From an uncultured Oscillospiraceae bacterium (GTDB lineage: Bacteria > Bacillota > Clostridia > Oscillospirales > Oscillospiraceae), in contig CAKUJN010000046.1 of NCBI GenBank assembly GCA_934661735.1, positions 1 through 16,521 of the forward strand: 16,521 nucleotides of DNA. Reading direction: 5' to 3'. A program made the translations under genes and the position numbers. This document shows, in pieces, positions 7,557 to 14,832 of this stretch. Each line of letters begins with the position of its first letter. Position 1 is the stretch's first letter. The notes beneath the pieces are model-generated. The model saw only the letters and a list, made by a program, of their open reading frames with translations, was not told the DNA's origin and searched no databases.

Positions 7557-8994
7557 CGTCGTCATCCTCCTTATCTACCTCGAAATAGGGGAAAATGACC
7601 GTAAAGCAGCTTCCCTCGCCCTGCGTCGAGCGCACACGGATGGTGCCGTAGTTGCGCTCGACCAGCTCATGCACAATTGAAAGCCCCAGTCCCGCGCCGC
7701 CCGCCTGCCGCGAGCGCGCCTTGTCCACGCGGTAAAAGCGCTCAAAGATATGGTCGACCGCGTCCGCAGGGATACCCACACCGGTGTCCGTAATCTCAAT
7801 GGTGACGTCCTCCTGCGACCGCTCCAGCGTAACATGCACGCTTCCGCCCTCGCGGTTGTACTTGACGCCGTTTTCCACCAGATTGAACAGGATCTGATAC
7901 AGATCGTCCTCCAGCGACAGCACCGTGCAGCCCTTTTCCCAGCTGCCGGACAGTCTTACGCCGCGCTCGTCCGCCAGCGGGACCAGCATCCGGAACACGC
8001 GCGAAACAACGCTTCCCGCGTCCACAACCTCATGGTCGCGTCCGGCGGCACTCTCCGAGCGGCTGAGCGTCAGGAGCTTCTGCGACATGCGGTTCAGGCG
8101 CTCTGCCTCGCTGCCGATGTCGGCGACAAATTCGCGCATGGTATCCGCATCCATTTCGTTTTGCAGAATCGAATCCGACAGAAGCTTGATCGACGCCAGC
8201 GGGGTTTTCAGCTCATGCGACGCATCGGACACAAACTGCCGCTGCGCGTCCTCCGATTCCTGAAGCCGCTCGGTCAGCTTGTTGAACTCCCGCGCCAGCA
8301 TTGCAAACTCGTCGCTGCCGCGCATCTTGATCTTGTGGCTGTATTCGCCCTCTCGCGCCATGCGCATCGAGGTCAGAATCTTCCGCATCCGGCTTGAGCC
8401 GGTGATGGTAAAGACGATGGAAAACACAATCATCGCGCACTCCAGCAGAAGCGACGCGCGCAGCGTATTGCGCTCCAGATTCTGAATGATCTGTCCCTGT
8501 TCCGCGTCATAGTCCATGATGTAGACGCAGCCGACCGGCTCCTCGTGCAGCATGACCGGCATGGCGGCAAAGCTCTCCATTGTGCCGTCGTGATAGTCCG
8601 TGTAAAATACATAGTTGCCCGCCAGCGCCTGCACAACCTCGTCAAACAGCGCAAATTTCCCCTTCGCGCTCCCGTTTTCAAACGAGTCGTACAGCACGCG
8701 GCCCTCGCCGTCGGTGATCATCAGCCGCTCGACATTCAGGCCGCCCAGCACCTCAATCACCTGTCCCGCCGTTTCGCCTGTCAGGTTTTCCACGCCGCTG
8801 AACGACGACACAACCAGCTGAAGCGTATCCTGTGCCGAGGCGTCCTTGGCCTGATACATCATCTGCCGGGTGTTCGCCGCGGAGTATAGATTCAGAAACA
8901 CCAGAACCAGCGTCGTGACCAGCAGGTATGCCAGCGCGTTGCGCAGCTGCGAGTTGCCCCGTATCAGCGACAGGTGCTTTCTAGTACTTGAAAT
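7546..8994 (-). CDS. Membrane sensor histidine kinase (HAMP, no canonical start)
   Basis: A class I histidine kinase: first membrane segment (ALAYLLVTTLVLVFLNLYSA), an extracytoplasmic sensor of about 150 residues, second segment (LLLECAMIVFSIVFTITG), HAMP linker, HisKA with SHELKTPL (phospho-histidine codon 8217-8215), then HATPase with N box NLVENGVKYN, DTGVGIP and GAGLGLSI. All catalytic blocks are intact. The first ATG/GTG/TTG in frame is GTG 8901, which would cut the first membrane segment in half; upstream to the stop near 9010 only rare codons are available. ATT 8994 has GGGGAG 9 bases upstream and is used here; CTG 8967 and ATA 8964 are alternatives. It overlaps the regulator end, the normal pairing for coupled expression. 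The input signal is unknown; the envelope neighbours suggest cell-surface state. Confidence 0.9.
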   Translation of the reverse strand: MSSTRKHLSLIRGNSQLRNALAYLLVTTLVLVFLNLYSAANTRQMMYQAKDASAQDTLQLVVSSFSGVENLTGETAGQVIEVLGGLNVERLMITDGEGRVLYDSFENGSAKGKFALFDEVVQALAGNYVFYTDYHDGTMESFAAMPVMLHEEPVGCVYIMDYDAEQGQIIQNLERNTLRASLLLECAMIVFSIVFTITGSSRMRKILTSMRMAREGEYSHKIKMRGSDEFAMLAREFNKLTERLQESEDAQRQFVSDASHELKTPLASIKLLSDSILQNEMDADTMREFVADIGSEAERLNRMSQKLLTLSRSESAAGRDHEVVDAGSVVSRVFRMLVPLADERGVRLSGSWEKGCTVLSLEDDLYQILFNLVENGVKYNREGGSVHVTLERSQEDVTIEITDTGVGIPADAVDHIFERFYRVDKARSRQAGGAGLGLSIVHELVERNYGTIRVRSTQGEGSCFTVIFPYFEVDKEDDDGEA

Positions 8995-9664
8995 AGTAGC
9001 CCACTCCCCACTTGGTCAGAATGTACTGCGGCTCGGCCGGATTGCGCTCCAGCTTTTCGCGCAGGCGGCGCACATGCACGTCCACCGTGCGGATATCGCT
9101 GCTGCTGTCATAGCCCCAGATGGCGTTGAGCAGCGCGTCGCGCGAATACACGCGGTTTGGATTGCGCATGAGAAGCTCGATCAGATCGAACTCCTTTGCC
9201 GTCAGCTCGACGGCCTGCCCGTCGTTAAACGCGCTGCGCGCGTCGCGGTCGATGGTGATGTGCCCGCAGACCAGCGTGTTGTCCGCCTGCTTTTTCTCTT
9301 TGCCCGAGCCGCTGCGCCGCAGCAGCGCGCGGATTCGCGCCTTCAGCTCCAGAATGTTGAACGGCTTTGTGAGATAGTCGTCCGCGCCGTGCTCAAAGCC
9401 CATCAGCTTGTCCATATCGTCGGCCTTTGCCGTGAGCATGATGATCGGCACATCGGAAAACTCGCGGATCTTCCGGCACGCGCCCAGTCCGTCCAGCCGC
9501 GGCATCATCAGATCCAGCACAATCAGATCGATGTCGCCGCCCGAGGCAATCTCCACCGCCTCCATGCCGTCGCTGCCGGTCACAACCGTATAGCCGTCGT
9601 TTTCCAGATTGAACCGGATTCCCTTGACCAGCAGGGCCTCGTCGTCCACGACCAGAATTTTCAT
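8981..9664 (-). CDS. OmpR/PhoB-family response regulator
   Basis: A 227-residue regulator of standard length. Receiver domain: acidic pair D7-D8, phospho-acceptor D51 in LIVLDLMMP, T78, and K100 in YLTKPF. A winged-helix DNA-binding domain follows, with ELTAKEFDLIELLMRNPNRVYSR and the recognition helix region SSDIRTVDVHVRRLREKLE. It resembles the WalR/PhoP/ResD branch; the exact orthologue cannot be named. The ATG at 9664 has GGAGG 7 bases upstream and overlaps the stop of the HhH gene (ATGA). It is the cognate partner of the kinase downstream. Targets are unknown; the operon itself and the nearby divergent dacF are reasonable guesses. Confidence 0.96.
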   Translation of the reverse strand: MKILVVDDEALLVKGIRFNLENDGYTVVTGSDGMEAVEIASGGDIDLIVLDLMMPRLDGLGACRKIREFSDVPIIMLTAKADDMDKLMGFEHGADDYLTKPFNILELKARIRALLRRSGSGKEKKQADNTLVCGHITIDRDARSAFNDGQAVELTAKEFDLIELLMRNPNRVYSRDALLNAIWGYDSSSDIRTVDVHVRRLREKLERNPAEPQYILTKWGVGYYFKY

Positions 9665-10089
9665 TTCGTATCCTCCACCGTAATGTAATCGCGCAGCTCG
9701 GCAAATTTCTGTTCGCCGATGCCGCTGACTTCCATCAGCTGTTCAATGTCCGCAAAGCCGCCGCTGACCGTCCGGTATTCAATGATCCGTTCGGCAAGCA
9801 CCCCGCCGATCCCAGGAAGCGTTTGCAGCGTCTCCACGTCCGCCGTATTGATGTTAACCTTTCCCGCCGCATCCTGCGCGGCCGGCTCCTGCGTCTCGGC
9901 CGGCTCCGTATCCGGCTCCGGCTGCTCCGCGCCGGCCTGCTGCGTAACCGCCGCCCGCTCGGGCGGGCGATCGGCGGCTGCGGCTACCGCATATGGAACC
10001 GAGCTGCGCCCCGCCAGAAAACCCGCGGAAAAGACCAGCGCCAGCAGCGCTGCCGCCGGAACGGCCCACCGTCTGATGCCCGCGTTCAT
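9661..10089 (-). CDS. Secreted/anchored helix-hairpin-helix protein, ComEA-like
   Basis: A 142-residue protein: membrane segment at residues 8-27 after a short RR start, a low-complexity Glu/Pro/Thr/Ala linker (about 40-75), then a ComEA-type domain KVNINTADVETLQTLPGIG...RTVSGGFADIEQLMEVSGIGEQKF, with two HhH motifs near residues 91-100 and 121-129. ComEA binds DNA outside the membrane during natural transformation; full ComEA usually has a soluble SLBB domain, which is missing, so DNA binding is likely but a competence role is unproven. The ATG at 10089 has AGGAGG 8 bases upstream and is chosen over a TTG at 10107. It opens the operon and overlaps the regulator (ATGA). No comEC or other competence gene is in the window. 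Confidence 0.9.
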   Translation of the reverse strand: MNAGIRRWAVPAAALLALVFSAGFLAGRSSVPYAVAAAADRPPERAAVTQQAGAEQPEPDTEPAETQEPAAQDAAGKVNINTADVETLQTLPGIGGVLAERIIEYRTVSGGFADIEQLMEVSGIGEQKFAELRDYITVEDTK

Positions 10090-10107
10090 GCCAGCCACCT
10101 CCTGCAA

Positions 10108-10135
10108 TTGACATATATCAGGATTCTGCTATAAT
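10108..10135 (+). promoter_or_regulatory. Strong vegetative promoter for dacF
   Basis: TTGACA (10108-10113) and TATAAT (10130-10135) at 16-base spacing, both perfect. Transcription should start near 10142, giving an 83-base leader before dacF. On the opposite strand TATTAT overlaps the same -10 (10136-10131) and could serve the HhH operon, but without a good -35. Confidence 0.88.
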
Positions 10136-10224
10136 ATCGGTAAAAATAAAATTCAGATTCTACGACATTGTACCACATTTCTCCGGATTTGGGCAATGCC
10201 GTTCTTATGAAATTGGAGCCGCAC

Positions 10225-11664
10225 ATGAAAAAATACCGCATTCTCACGCTTTTTCTGATTTTCTGCCTGCTTCTGCCGCTGTGCGCCGTACCGGCCGCAG
10301 CGATGGAGGACGGCGTCTACACCTCCCCCGTCAACGAAGAATCCATTCCCTACGAGGGCTTCGCCGTCAACGCCAAAGCCGCCGCGCTGATCGACCTGAA
10401 CAACGGCCGCACCATCTATGAGCTGAACATGGACGAAAAGGTCTATCCGGCCAGCCTGACCAAGATCATGACCTGTCTGATCGCGCTGGAAAACGGCAAC
10501 CTGTCCGATATCGTCACCGTCACGGAGAGCGCCTTTGTCGGCCTCGACGGGAGCAGTTCCTCCTCCGGCCTTCAGGTCGGCGAGCAGCTCACGCTGGAAA
10601 ATGCGCTCTACTGTCTGATGCTGGCCTCCGGCAATGAAGCCGCCAACGTCATCGCCGAGCACATCGCCGGCTCCGCCACGGATTTTGTCCGCATGATGAA
10701 CGAGCGTGCGTATGAGCTCGGCTGCACCAACACACACTTTGCCAATCCGCACGGCCTGCATAACGATGACCACTATACCACCGTCCGTGACCTTGCCGCC
10801 ATCACGCAGGCCGCGCTGAAGAGCGAAACCTTCAAAATCATCTCCAACACCGCAACCTATACGCTCCCCGCGACCAACCTGTCGGACGAGCGCCAGCTGG
10901 AAACGACAAATCAGCTGATCAACAACACCACCAGCAATCCTTTTTATTATTCCAAAGCCATCGGCATCAAAACCGGCTACACCACGCCCGCCGGTCGCTG
11001 CGTCATCTCCACCGCGAAAAGCGGCGGCATGTATTTCCTTGCCGTTGTCTGCGGCGCGGAGACAACGCTCCTGCCAAACGGCGAAATCCGCATGGAGAGC
11101 TTTCCCGAATGTATCCGCCTGTTCCGCTACGGCTTTGAAAACTACGCCTATGTCACGGCGATTTCGCCGCTGTACCCCGTTGCGCAGATTCGCGTGAACA
11201 ATTCCGCCGCCTCTGAGGTCGTCTCCCTCGCGCCGCAGACGGATATCAAGCTTCTGCTGCCGAAAACCTACGATCCGGCACTCCTGACCGTTGAGCCGCA
11301 GCTGTCCGCGCCCGCAACGGAAGCCCCCGTCTCCACCGGCGACGTGTTCGGCACCGTCAGCGTCTATTATGACGGCGAGCTTCTCGGCACAACCAATCTC
11401 ACGGCCATCAACGACGTGGCACGCTCCGAGATTTCCGCCGCCGCGTCGCAGACCAGCTCCTATATCCAGCGCAGCTGGTGGAAGTGGGTCGTAATCGTCA
11501 TCGCCCTGCTCATCGCTGCCGTGATCGTTTTCCTGATCTACGCGGCAATCCGCCGCCGCACCGAGATGCGCCGCCGCATGGCCGCGCGCCGCCGCGCGCT
11601 GGAAAAGCGCCGCCGCTTCCGCGACGAATTTGACGACGGTGATTATCCGGAGGAATCAGACTGA
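10225..11664 (+). CDS. dacF: D-alanyl-D-alanine carboxypeptidase (DacF/PBP5 type)
   Basis: A 479-residue serine-type carboxypeptidase that removes the terminal D-Ala from peptidoglycan pentapeptides at the outer membrane face. Signal peptide residues 1-26 (AAAM). Active-site motifs are complete: SLTK (S77, K80), SGN (135-137) and KTG (249-251). A PBP5-type C-terminal beta domain follows, then a membrane helix at about 421-441 and a cytosolic tail rich in Arg (443-469) ending in acidic residues. Most DacF enzymes end in an amphipathic anchor, so a true membrane helix with a long basic tail is notable. The ATG at 10225 has TTGGAG just upstream and gives a clean signal peptide; earlier frame starts lack one. 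It is driven by the promoter at 10108 and followed by udg after 15 bases. Confidence 0.95.
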   Translation: MKKYRILTLFLIFCLLLPLCAVPAAAMEDGVYTSPVNEESIPYEGFAVNAKAAALIDLNNGRTIYELNMDEKVYPASLTKIMTCLIALENGNLSDIVTVTESAFVGLDGSSSSSGLQVGEQLTLENALYCLMLASGNEAANVIAEHIAGSATDFVRMMNERAYELGCTNTHFANPHGLHNDDHYTTVRDLAAITQAALKSETFKIISNTATYTLPATNLSDERQLETTNQLINNTTSNPFYYSKAIGIKTGYTTPAGRCVISTAKSGGMYFLAVVCGAETTLLPNGEIRMESFPECIRLFRYGFENYAYVTAISPLYPVAQIRVNNSAASEVVSLAPQTDIKLLLPKTYDPALLTVEPQLSAPATEAPVSTGDVFGTVSVYYDGELLGTTNLTAINDVARSEISAAASQTSSYIQRSWWKWVVIVIALLIAAVIVFLIYAAIRRRTEMRRRMAARRRALEKRRRFRDEFDDGDYPEESD

Positions 11665-11679
11665 GAAAGGAGCCGCGCC

Positions 11680-12243
11680 ATGAACTGGACCGAGCTTGAA
11701 GCCGCCTGCAAGTCCTGTACCGCCTGCCCGCTGTGCCAGACGCGGCACAACGTGGTCTTTGGCGTCGGCCCGCACGACGCCGAGGTGTTCTTCATCGGCG
11801 AGGGCCCTGGCGAGCAGGAGGACCTCAAAGGCGAGCCGTTTGTCGGCCCCGCCGGAAAGCTTCTGGACGAAATGCTGTCGATCATCGATCTGGGCCGCCG
11901 GAACTGCTATATCGGCAATATCGTCAAGTGCCGCCCGCCGCACAACCGCGATCCGCTGCAAACCGAGCAGGACGCATGCATCGGCTGGCTGCGCGCGCAG
12001 ACGCGCCTCATTCGCCCGAAGATCATCGTCTGCCTCGGCCGGATTGCTGCCATGAAACTCATCCGTGACGATTTCCGCATCTCCCGCGACCACGGCCAGT
12101 GGGAGCAGAAGGGCGGCATCTGGTTCACGGCGCTGTATCACCCCTCGGCGCTTCTGCGCGACGAAAGCAAGCGCCCCGACACCTTCCGCGACCTCAAGAG
12201 CCTTCAGGCAAAGGTCCGCGAGGTGTGTACGCACACGCTCTGA
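11680..12243 (+). CDS. Uracil-DNA glycosylase, family 4 (4Fe-4S)
   Basis: A 187-residue family-4 uracil-DNA glycosylase that removes uracil from DNA to start base-excision repair. Four cysteines at C13, C16, C84 and C100 have the spacing of the thermophilic family-4 enzymes that bind a 4Fe-4S cluster. The active-site loop GEGPGEQED (residues 40-48), the [13 protein letters not shown] helix and the leucine-type intercalation loop HPSALLR (H154) are present. Two extra cysteines (C10, C19) lie near the first pair and are probably not ligands. The ATG at 11680 has AAAGGAG 7 bases upstream and follows dacF by 15 bases, so they are one transcript. No good promoter of its own is seen. Confidence 0.95.
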   Translation: MNWTELEAACKSCTACPLCQTRHNVVFGVGPHDAEVFFIGEGPGEQEDLKGEPFVGPAGKLLDEMLSIIDLGRRNCYIGNIVKCRPPHNRDPLQTEQDACIGWLRAQTRLIRPKIIVCLGRIAAMKLIRDDFRISRDHGQWEQKGGIWFTALYHPSALLRDESKRPDTFRDLKSLQAKVREVCTHTL

Positions 12244-12506
12244 TCTTTTCGAAGCTCCACGTATAATGCAGTCTGTCGAAAAGCCTCGTAGTGTTCGCGC
12301 CCGCAGGCGCAAATGAAATGAGATGTTGATCTGTTTTGTCCGGCGGCGTGTACGTCGGGCAAAACACTTTGCGCGATGCAAGTGTGGAATTTGTGCGTCT
12401 ACGGCGTACAAATTATGCGCGCAGCATCGTGAAGCCTGTCCAAACGCGAACCCAGCAACGCGGTTCGCGTTTGAGAGCTTGTCAAAAATACTTTCTTGAC
12501 AAGCTC
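12244..12506. repeat. Tract of consecutive hairpins, non-coding
   Basis: Between udg and gatD lie back-to-back stem-loops: GCGCC/GGCGC at 12297-12310; a 10-bp stem (one G-T) 12333-12342 with 12356-12365; a 7-bp stem 12365-12384; a 10-bp stem (one G-T) 12388-12397 with 12405-12414; ATGC/GCAT at 12415-12427; a perfect 12-bp stem 12441-12452 with 12462-12473; and a perfect 11-bp stem 12475-12485 with 12496-12506. No open frame has support. Such stacking, with G-T pairs tolerated, suggests an RNA-level structure or dispersed repeat mosaic. A TATAAT at 12262-12267 has no -35. Confidence 0.65.
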
Positions 12507-12542
12507 AAACGCAGTCCCCGCCGGATGGCGGGGACTGCGTTT
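12507..12542 (-). terminator. Perfect 16-bp terminator shared by udg and gatD
   Basis: Bases 12507-12522 pair perfectly with 12527-12542 around a GGAT loop, with A/T ends (AAACGC...GCGTTT) fitting both directions. The stem overlaps the gatD stop codon (12543-12541), so on the minus strand the terminator begins inside the gene's last codon. Confidence 0.88.
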
Positions 12543-13275
12543 ATTTCACATTTTTCAGACGGTTTTCCATATAGCCGTGCGCCGCGTTTTCCAGTCGATC
12601 GTCCAGCGGTGCCAGCTCAATGCCGCCGTATTTGTACTCCAGCGCCGTTTTCAGAATCAGATCGCACAGCGCCGGATTTTTCGGCAGCAGGCAGCCGTGC
12701 GAATAGCTGGCAAACACATTTTTATAGTGCGCACCCGCCGTTTTGTCCTCGCCGTTGTTGCCGTAACCCTCCAGAACCGTTCCCAGCGGCTGCACGGACG
12801 CGCCGAGATACGTCTTGCCGGAGTGATTTTCAAATCCGACCACGCTCGCGCCGGAAAGCGCGTCGCAGGTGAACATATAATTGCCGATCATGCGCTGTTC
12901 GCTGCCCACGGTGTACAGGTCCAGCGCGCCGGTAAAGTCGCACTGCACACCGTCCCACGTCTTATAATACTGCCCCAGCATCTGATAGCCGCCGCAGATG
13001 GCCAGGAATGTCTTTCCGTCCTCGATTGCCGAACGGATCTGCGCAGTCTTCTCCCCCGCCAGATCCTTCAGCAGCACCGCCTGCTCAAAATCCTGCCCGC
13101 CGCCGATGAAAAACAGATCATAGTCCGCAGCGTTCAGTCTTTCTCCGACAGGCACGCCGGTCGTCGTCACGTCAATGCCGCGCCATTGCAGGCGCCGCTC
13201 CATGCACAGCACGTTTCCGCGGTCGCCGTAGAGGTTCAGCGCGTCCGGATAGAGATGACAGATTTTCAGCTCCAT
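12541..13275 (-). CDS. gatD: Lipid II isoglutaminyl synthase, glutaminase subunit GatD
   Basis: A 244-residue class I glutamine amidotransferase with MELKICHLYPDALNLYGDRGN at the N-terminus, the oxyanion loop FFIGGGQDFEQA, nucleophile C94 in AICGGYQMLG and the catalytic histidine H193 in YSHGCLLPKNP. C94 sits at the same residue number as in the Staphylococcus enzyme. GatD supplies ammonia to MurT, which amidates the D-Glu of the lipid II stem peptide to D-isoglutamine. The ATG at 13275 has GGGAGG 7 bases upstream and follows murT by 12 bases, so the subunits are made together. CobB/CobQ-type amidotransferases are relatives, but the pairing with murT settles the assignment. Confidence 0.96.
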   Translation of the reverse strand: MELKICHLYPDALNLYGDRGNVLCMERRLQWRGIDVTTTGVPVGERLNAADYDLFFIGGGQDFEQAVLLKDLAGEKTAQIRSAIEDGKTFLAICGGYQMLGQYYKTWDGVQCDFTGALDLYTVGSEQRMIGNYMFTCDALSGASVVGFENHSGKTYLGASVQPLGTVLEGYGNNGEDKTAGAHYKNVFASYSHGCLLPKNPALCDLILKTALEYKYGGIELAPLDDRLENAAHGYMENRLKNVK

Positions 13276-13287
13276 GTCCTATCCTCC

Positions 13288-14658
13288 CTATTCCCAGAAA
13301 TTCTTATAGCCGTAGACCTTGCTGATTGTGCTGCGCAAATCCAGCATTGCCGTGTACGTCGGCATGATATACACCGGCTTTCCCAGCGCCACAGCGTTTT
13401 CAATCAGAGACCTGTAATCCTTGTTCACGCGCAGATGCTCCACAGGGAAACCCGCATATTTGAAGCGCAGCGCCATATCCTCGGCGCGGCGGCCGGATAC
13501 GTCCAGCGAAACAATCTGCTCGCGCATATCGGTCAGACGCTCAAAATCCACATCCCAGATCCAGCTGACGTCGCGCCCGTCCTGCATCCGGTCGTTCAGG
13601 CACGCGACAAACACGAACGGCTCCCTGATCTGCGTCAGGAAATTCAGCACCTGATTGCAGCCCGCCGGATTCTTGATCAGAATCATGCGCACATCCACGC
13701 CGTGAATCTGAAATTTCTCCATCCGCCCGAAGCCGCACGCAAACGACGAAAGCGACTTTGCCGTGACGGCGGGGTCCAGTCCCATCAACTCGCCCGCGGC
13801 CATGGCCGCGCATGCGTTATAGATATTATATCCGCCCGGCAGATTGATTTTCGCCGGATACTCCGTCTCGCCAATGCGGAACACAACCTCGGAATGCTCC
13901 TGATCCGTCGCTTCAATGCGCGAGACGGCGACCTCCGGTTCAGGGCGGGCATAGCCACAGTTCGGACAGTGATATCTGCCCAGATGGCCGTAGGTCACGT
14001 AGTCGTATACATATTCATGCTTGCAGCGGATGCAGTACGGCGCATCGGACAGCTCGCTCACGCGCTCGCGATAGATCGGCGTGTTGACGCCGAAGAACAG
14101 CACGCGGTTTTTCACCTGTCCGGCCAGCGACGTGCACAGCGAATCGTCCGCGTTGATGGCCAGCACCGCCTCGGGGCTGTTTTCAATGCCCAGCCGGATG
14201 TTGTCCAGCGTGTGCGTCACCTCGCCATAGCGGTCCAGCTGGTCGCGGAACACATTCGTGACCACGACGACGGACGGATGGACGTGTTTCGCAATGAACT
14301 TGAACGCCGCCTCGTCCGCCTCAATCAGCGCATGCGTATAGCGGCAGCGTCCGCTGTTGGTCGAATGGACGGCAAACTCGGCGGTCACGCCGCTGAGCAG
14401 GTTTGCGCCGGACCGGTTGGCAAAGTAAGAAATTCCAGCGTCCATCCACGACTGCTCAATCATGCGCGAGGTCGTGGTTTTTCCGTTGGTGCCCGTGACG
14501 ATCACGGTCGTCACGTTCTTTGCCAGCATGCCAGGCAGGCCTGGGCAGATTTTCAGGGCCACACGCCCTGGGAAATCGGTTCCGCCTCTGCCCAGCAGCC
14601 GGAGCAGGCCGCGGCAGAGCTTGCAGGAAATGATTGCGATCATAGCTTTGATTTTCAT
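13288..14658 (-). CDS. murT: Lipid II isoglutaminyl synthase, ligase subunit MurT
   Basis: A 456-residue Mur-ligase-like ATP-dependent subunit of the lipid II amidation complex. The P-loop VTGTNGKTTT carries K60; VTNVFRDQLDRYGE and the ALIEADEAAF block fit the Mur central domain. A four-cysteine zinc ribbon (C209, C212, C231, C234) is the insertion typical of MurT, and a C-terminal DUF1727-like domain ends in LRSTISKVYGYKNFWE. Residues DYRSLIENA near the C-terminus may include the aspartate that completes the GatD triad. The ATG at 14658 is chosen because a promoter ends just before it; a longer frame from TTG 14703 would start upstream of that promoter. Only AGGTG at 2-base distance could act as ribosome site, so leaderless translation is possible. 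Confidence 0.95.
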   Translation of the reverse strand: MKIKAMIAIISCKLCRGLLRLLGRGGTDFPGRVALKICPGLPGMLAKNVTTVIVTGTNGKTTTSRMIEQSWMDAGISYFANRSGANLLSGVTAEFAVHSTNSGRCRYTHALIEADEAAFKFIAKHVHPSVVVVTNVFRDQLDRYGEVTHTLDNIRLGIENSPEAVLAINADDSLCTSLAGQVKNRVLFFGVNTPIYRERVSELSDAPYCIRCKHEYVYDYVTYGHLGRYHCPNCGYARPEPEVAVSRIEATDQEHSEVVFRIGETEYPAKINLPGGYNIYNACAAMAAGELMGLDPAVTAKSLSSFACGFGRMEKFQIHGVDVRMILIKNPAGCNQVLNFLTQIREPFVFVACLNDRMQDGRDVSWIWDVDFERLTDMREQIVSLDVSGRRAEDMALRFKYAGFPVEHLRVNKDYRSLIENAVALGKPVYIMPTYTAMLDLRSTISKVYGYKNFWE

Positions 14659-14664
14659 GCACCT

Positions 14665-14693
14665 GTTATAACACAAACCGCCCGCATTTACAA
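14665..14693 (-). promoter_or_regulatory. Extended -10 promoter for murT-gatD
   Basis: On the minus strand: -35 TTGTAA (14693-14688), 17-base spacer, -10 TATAAC (14670-14665), with TGT just before the -10 (extended -10). The start point, 7 bases after the last -10 base, falls on 14658, the A of the murT ATG. Confidence 0.72.
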
Positions 14694-14743
14694 CATCCGG
14701 CAAGAATAATACAAATAGTTACGAAATATTTACAAAATAACTC

Positions 14744-14772
14744 TTGCCGCCTGACGCGGTGTGTGGTATACT
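14744..14772 (+). promoter_or_regulatory. Promoter for exodeoxyribonuclease III
   Basis: -35 TTGCCG (14744-14749), 17-base spacer, -10 TATACT (14767-14772) preceded by TGG (extended -10). Transcription should start near 14779, leaving a leader of about 54 bases. It lies back to back with the murT promoter, about 50 bases apart. Confidence 0.7.
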
Positions 14773-14832
14773 GGGTCTAATCCTGACAAATATGGGCGCT
14801 TTGTGTCCGCGCCCGCTGTGGAGGCATCTGCC

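Noticed and set aside
7546..8901. Kinase treated as truncated or a pseudogene
   Set aside because: All catalytic blocks are intact and the frame extends upstream to complete the first membrane helix; the problem is the start codon, not gene decay.
12262..12267. Perfect TATAAT in front of the hairpin tract
   Set aside because: No -35 match at 16-18 bases and no TGn extension, so not listed as a promoter; a small RNA start here remains possible.
12496..14709. A 737-codon open frame on the plus strand opposite gatD and murT
   Set aside because: It lies antisense to two complete, motif-bearing genes, has no ribosome site, and is rich in His/Arg/Gln as expected from reading GC-biased genes backwards.
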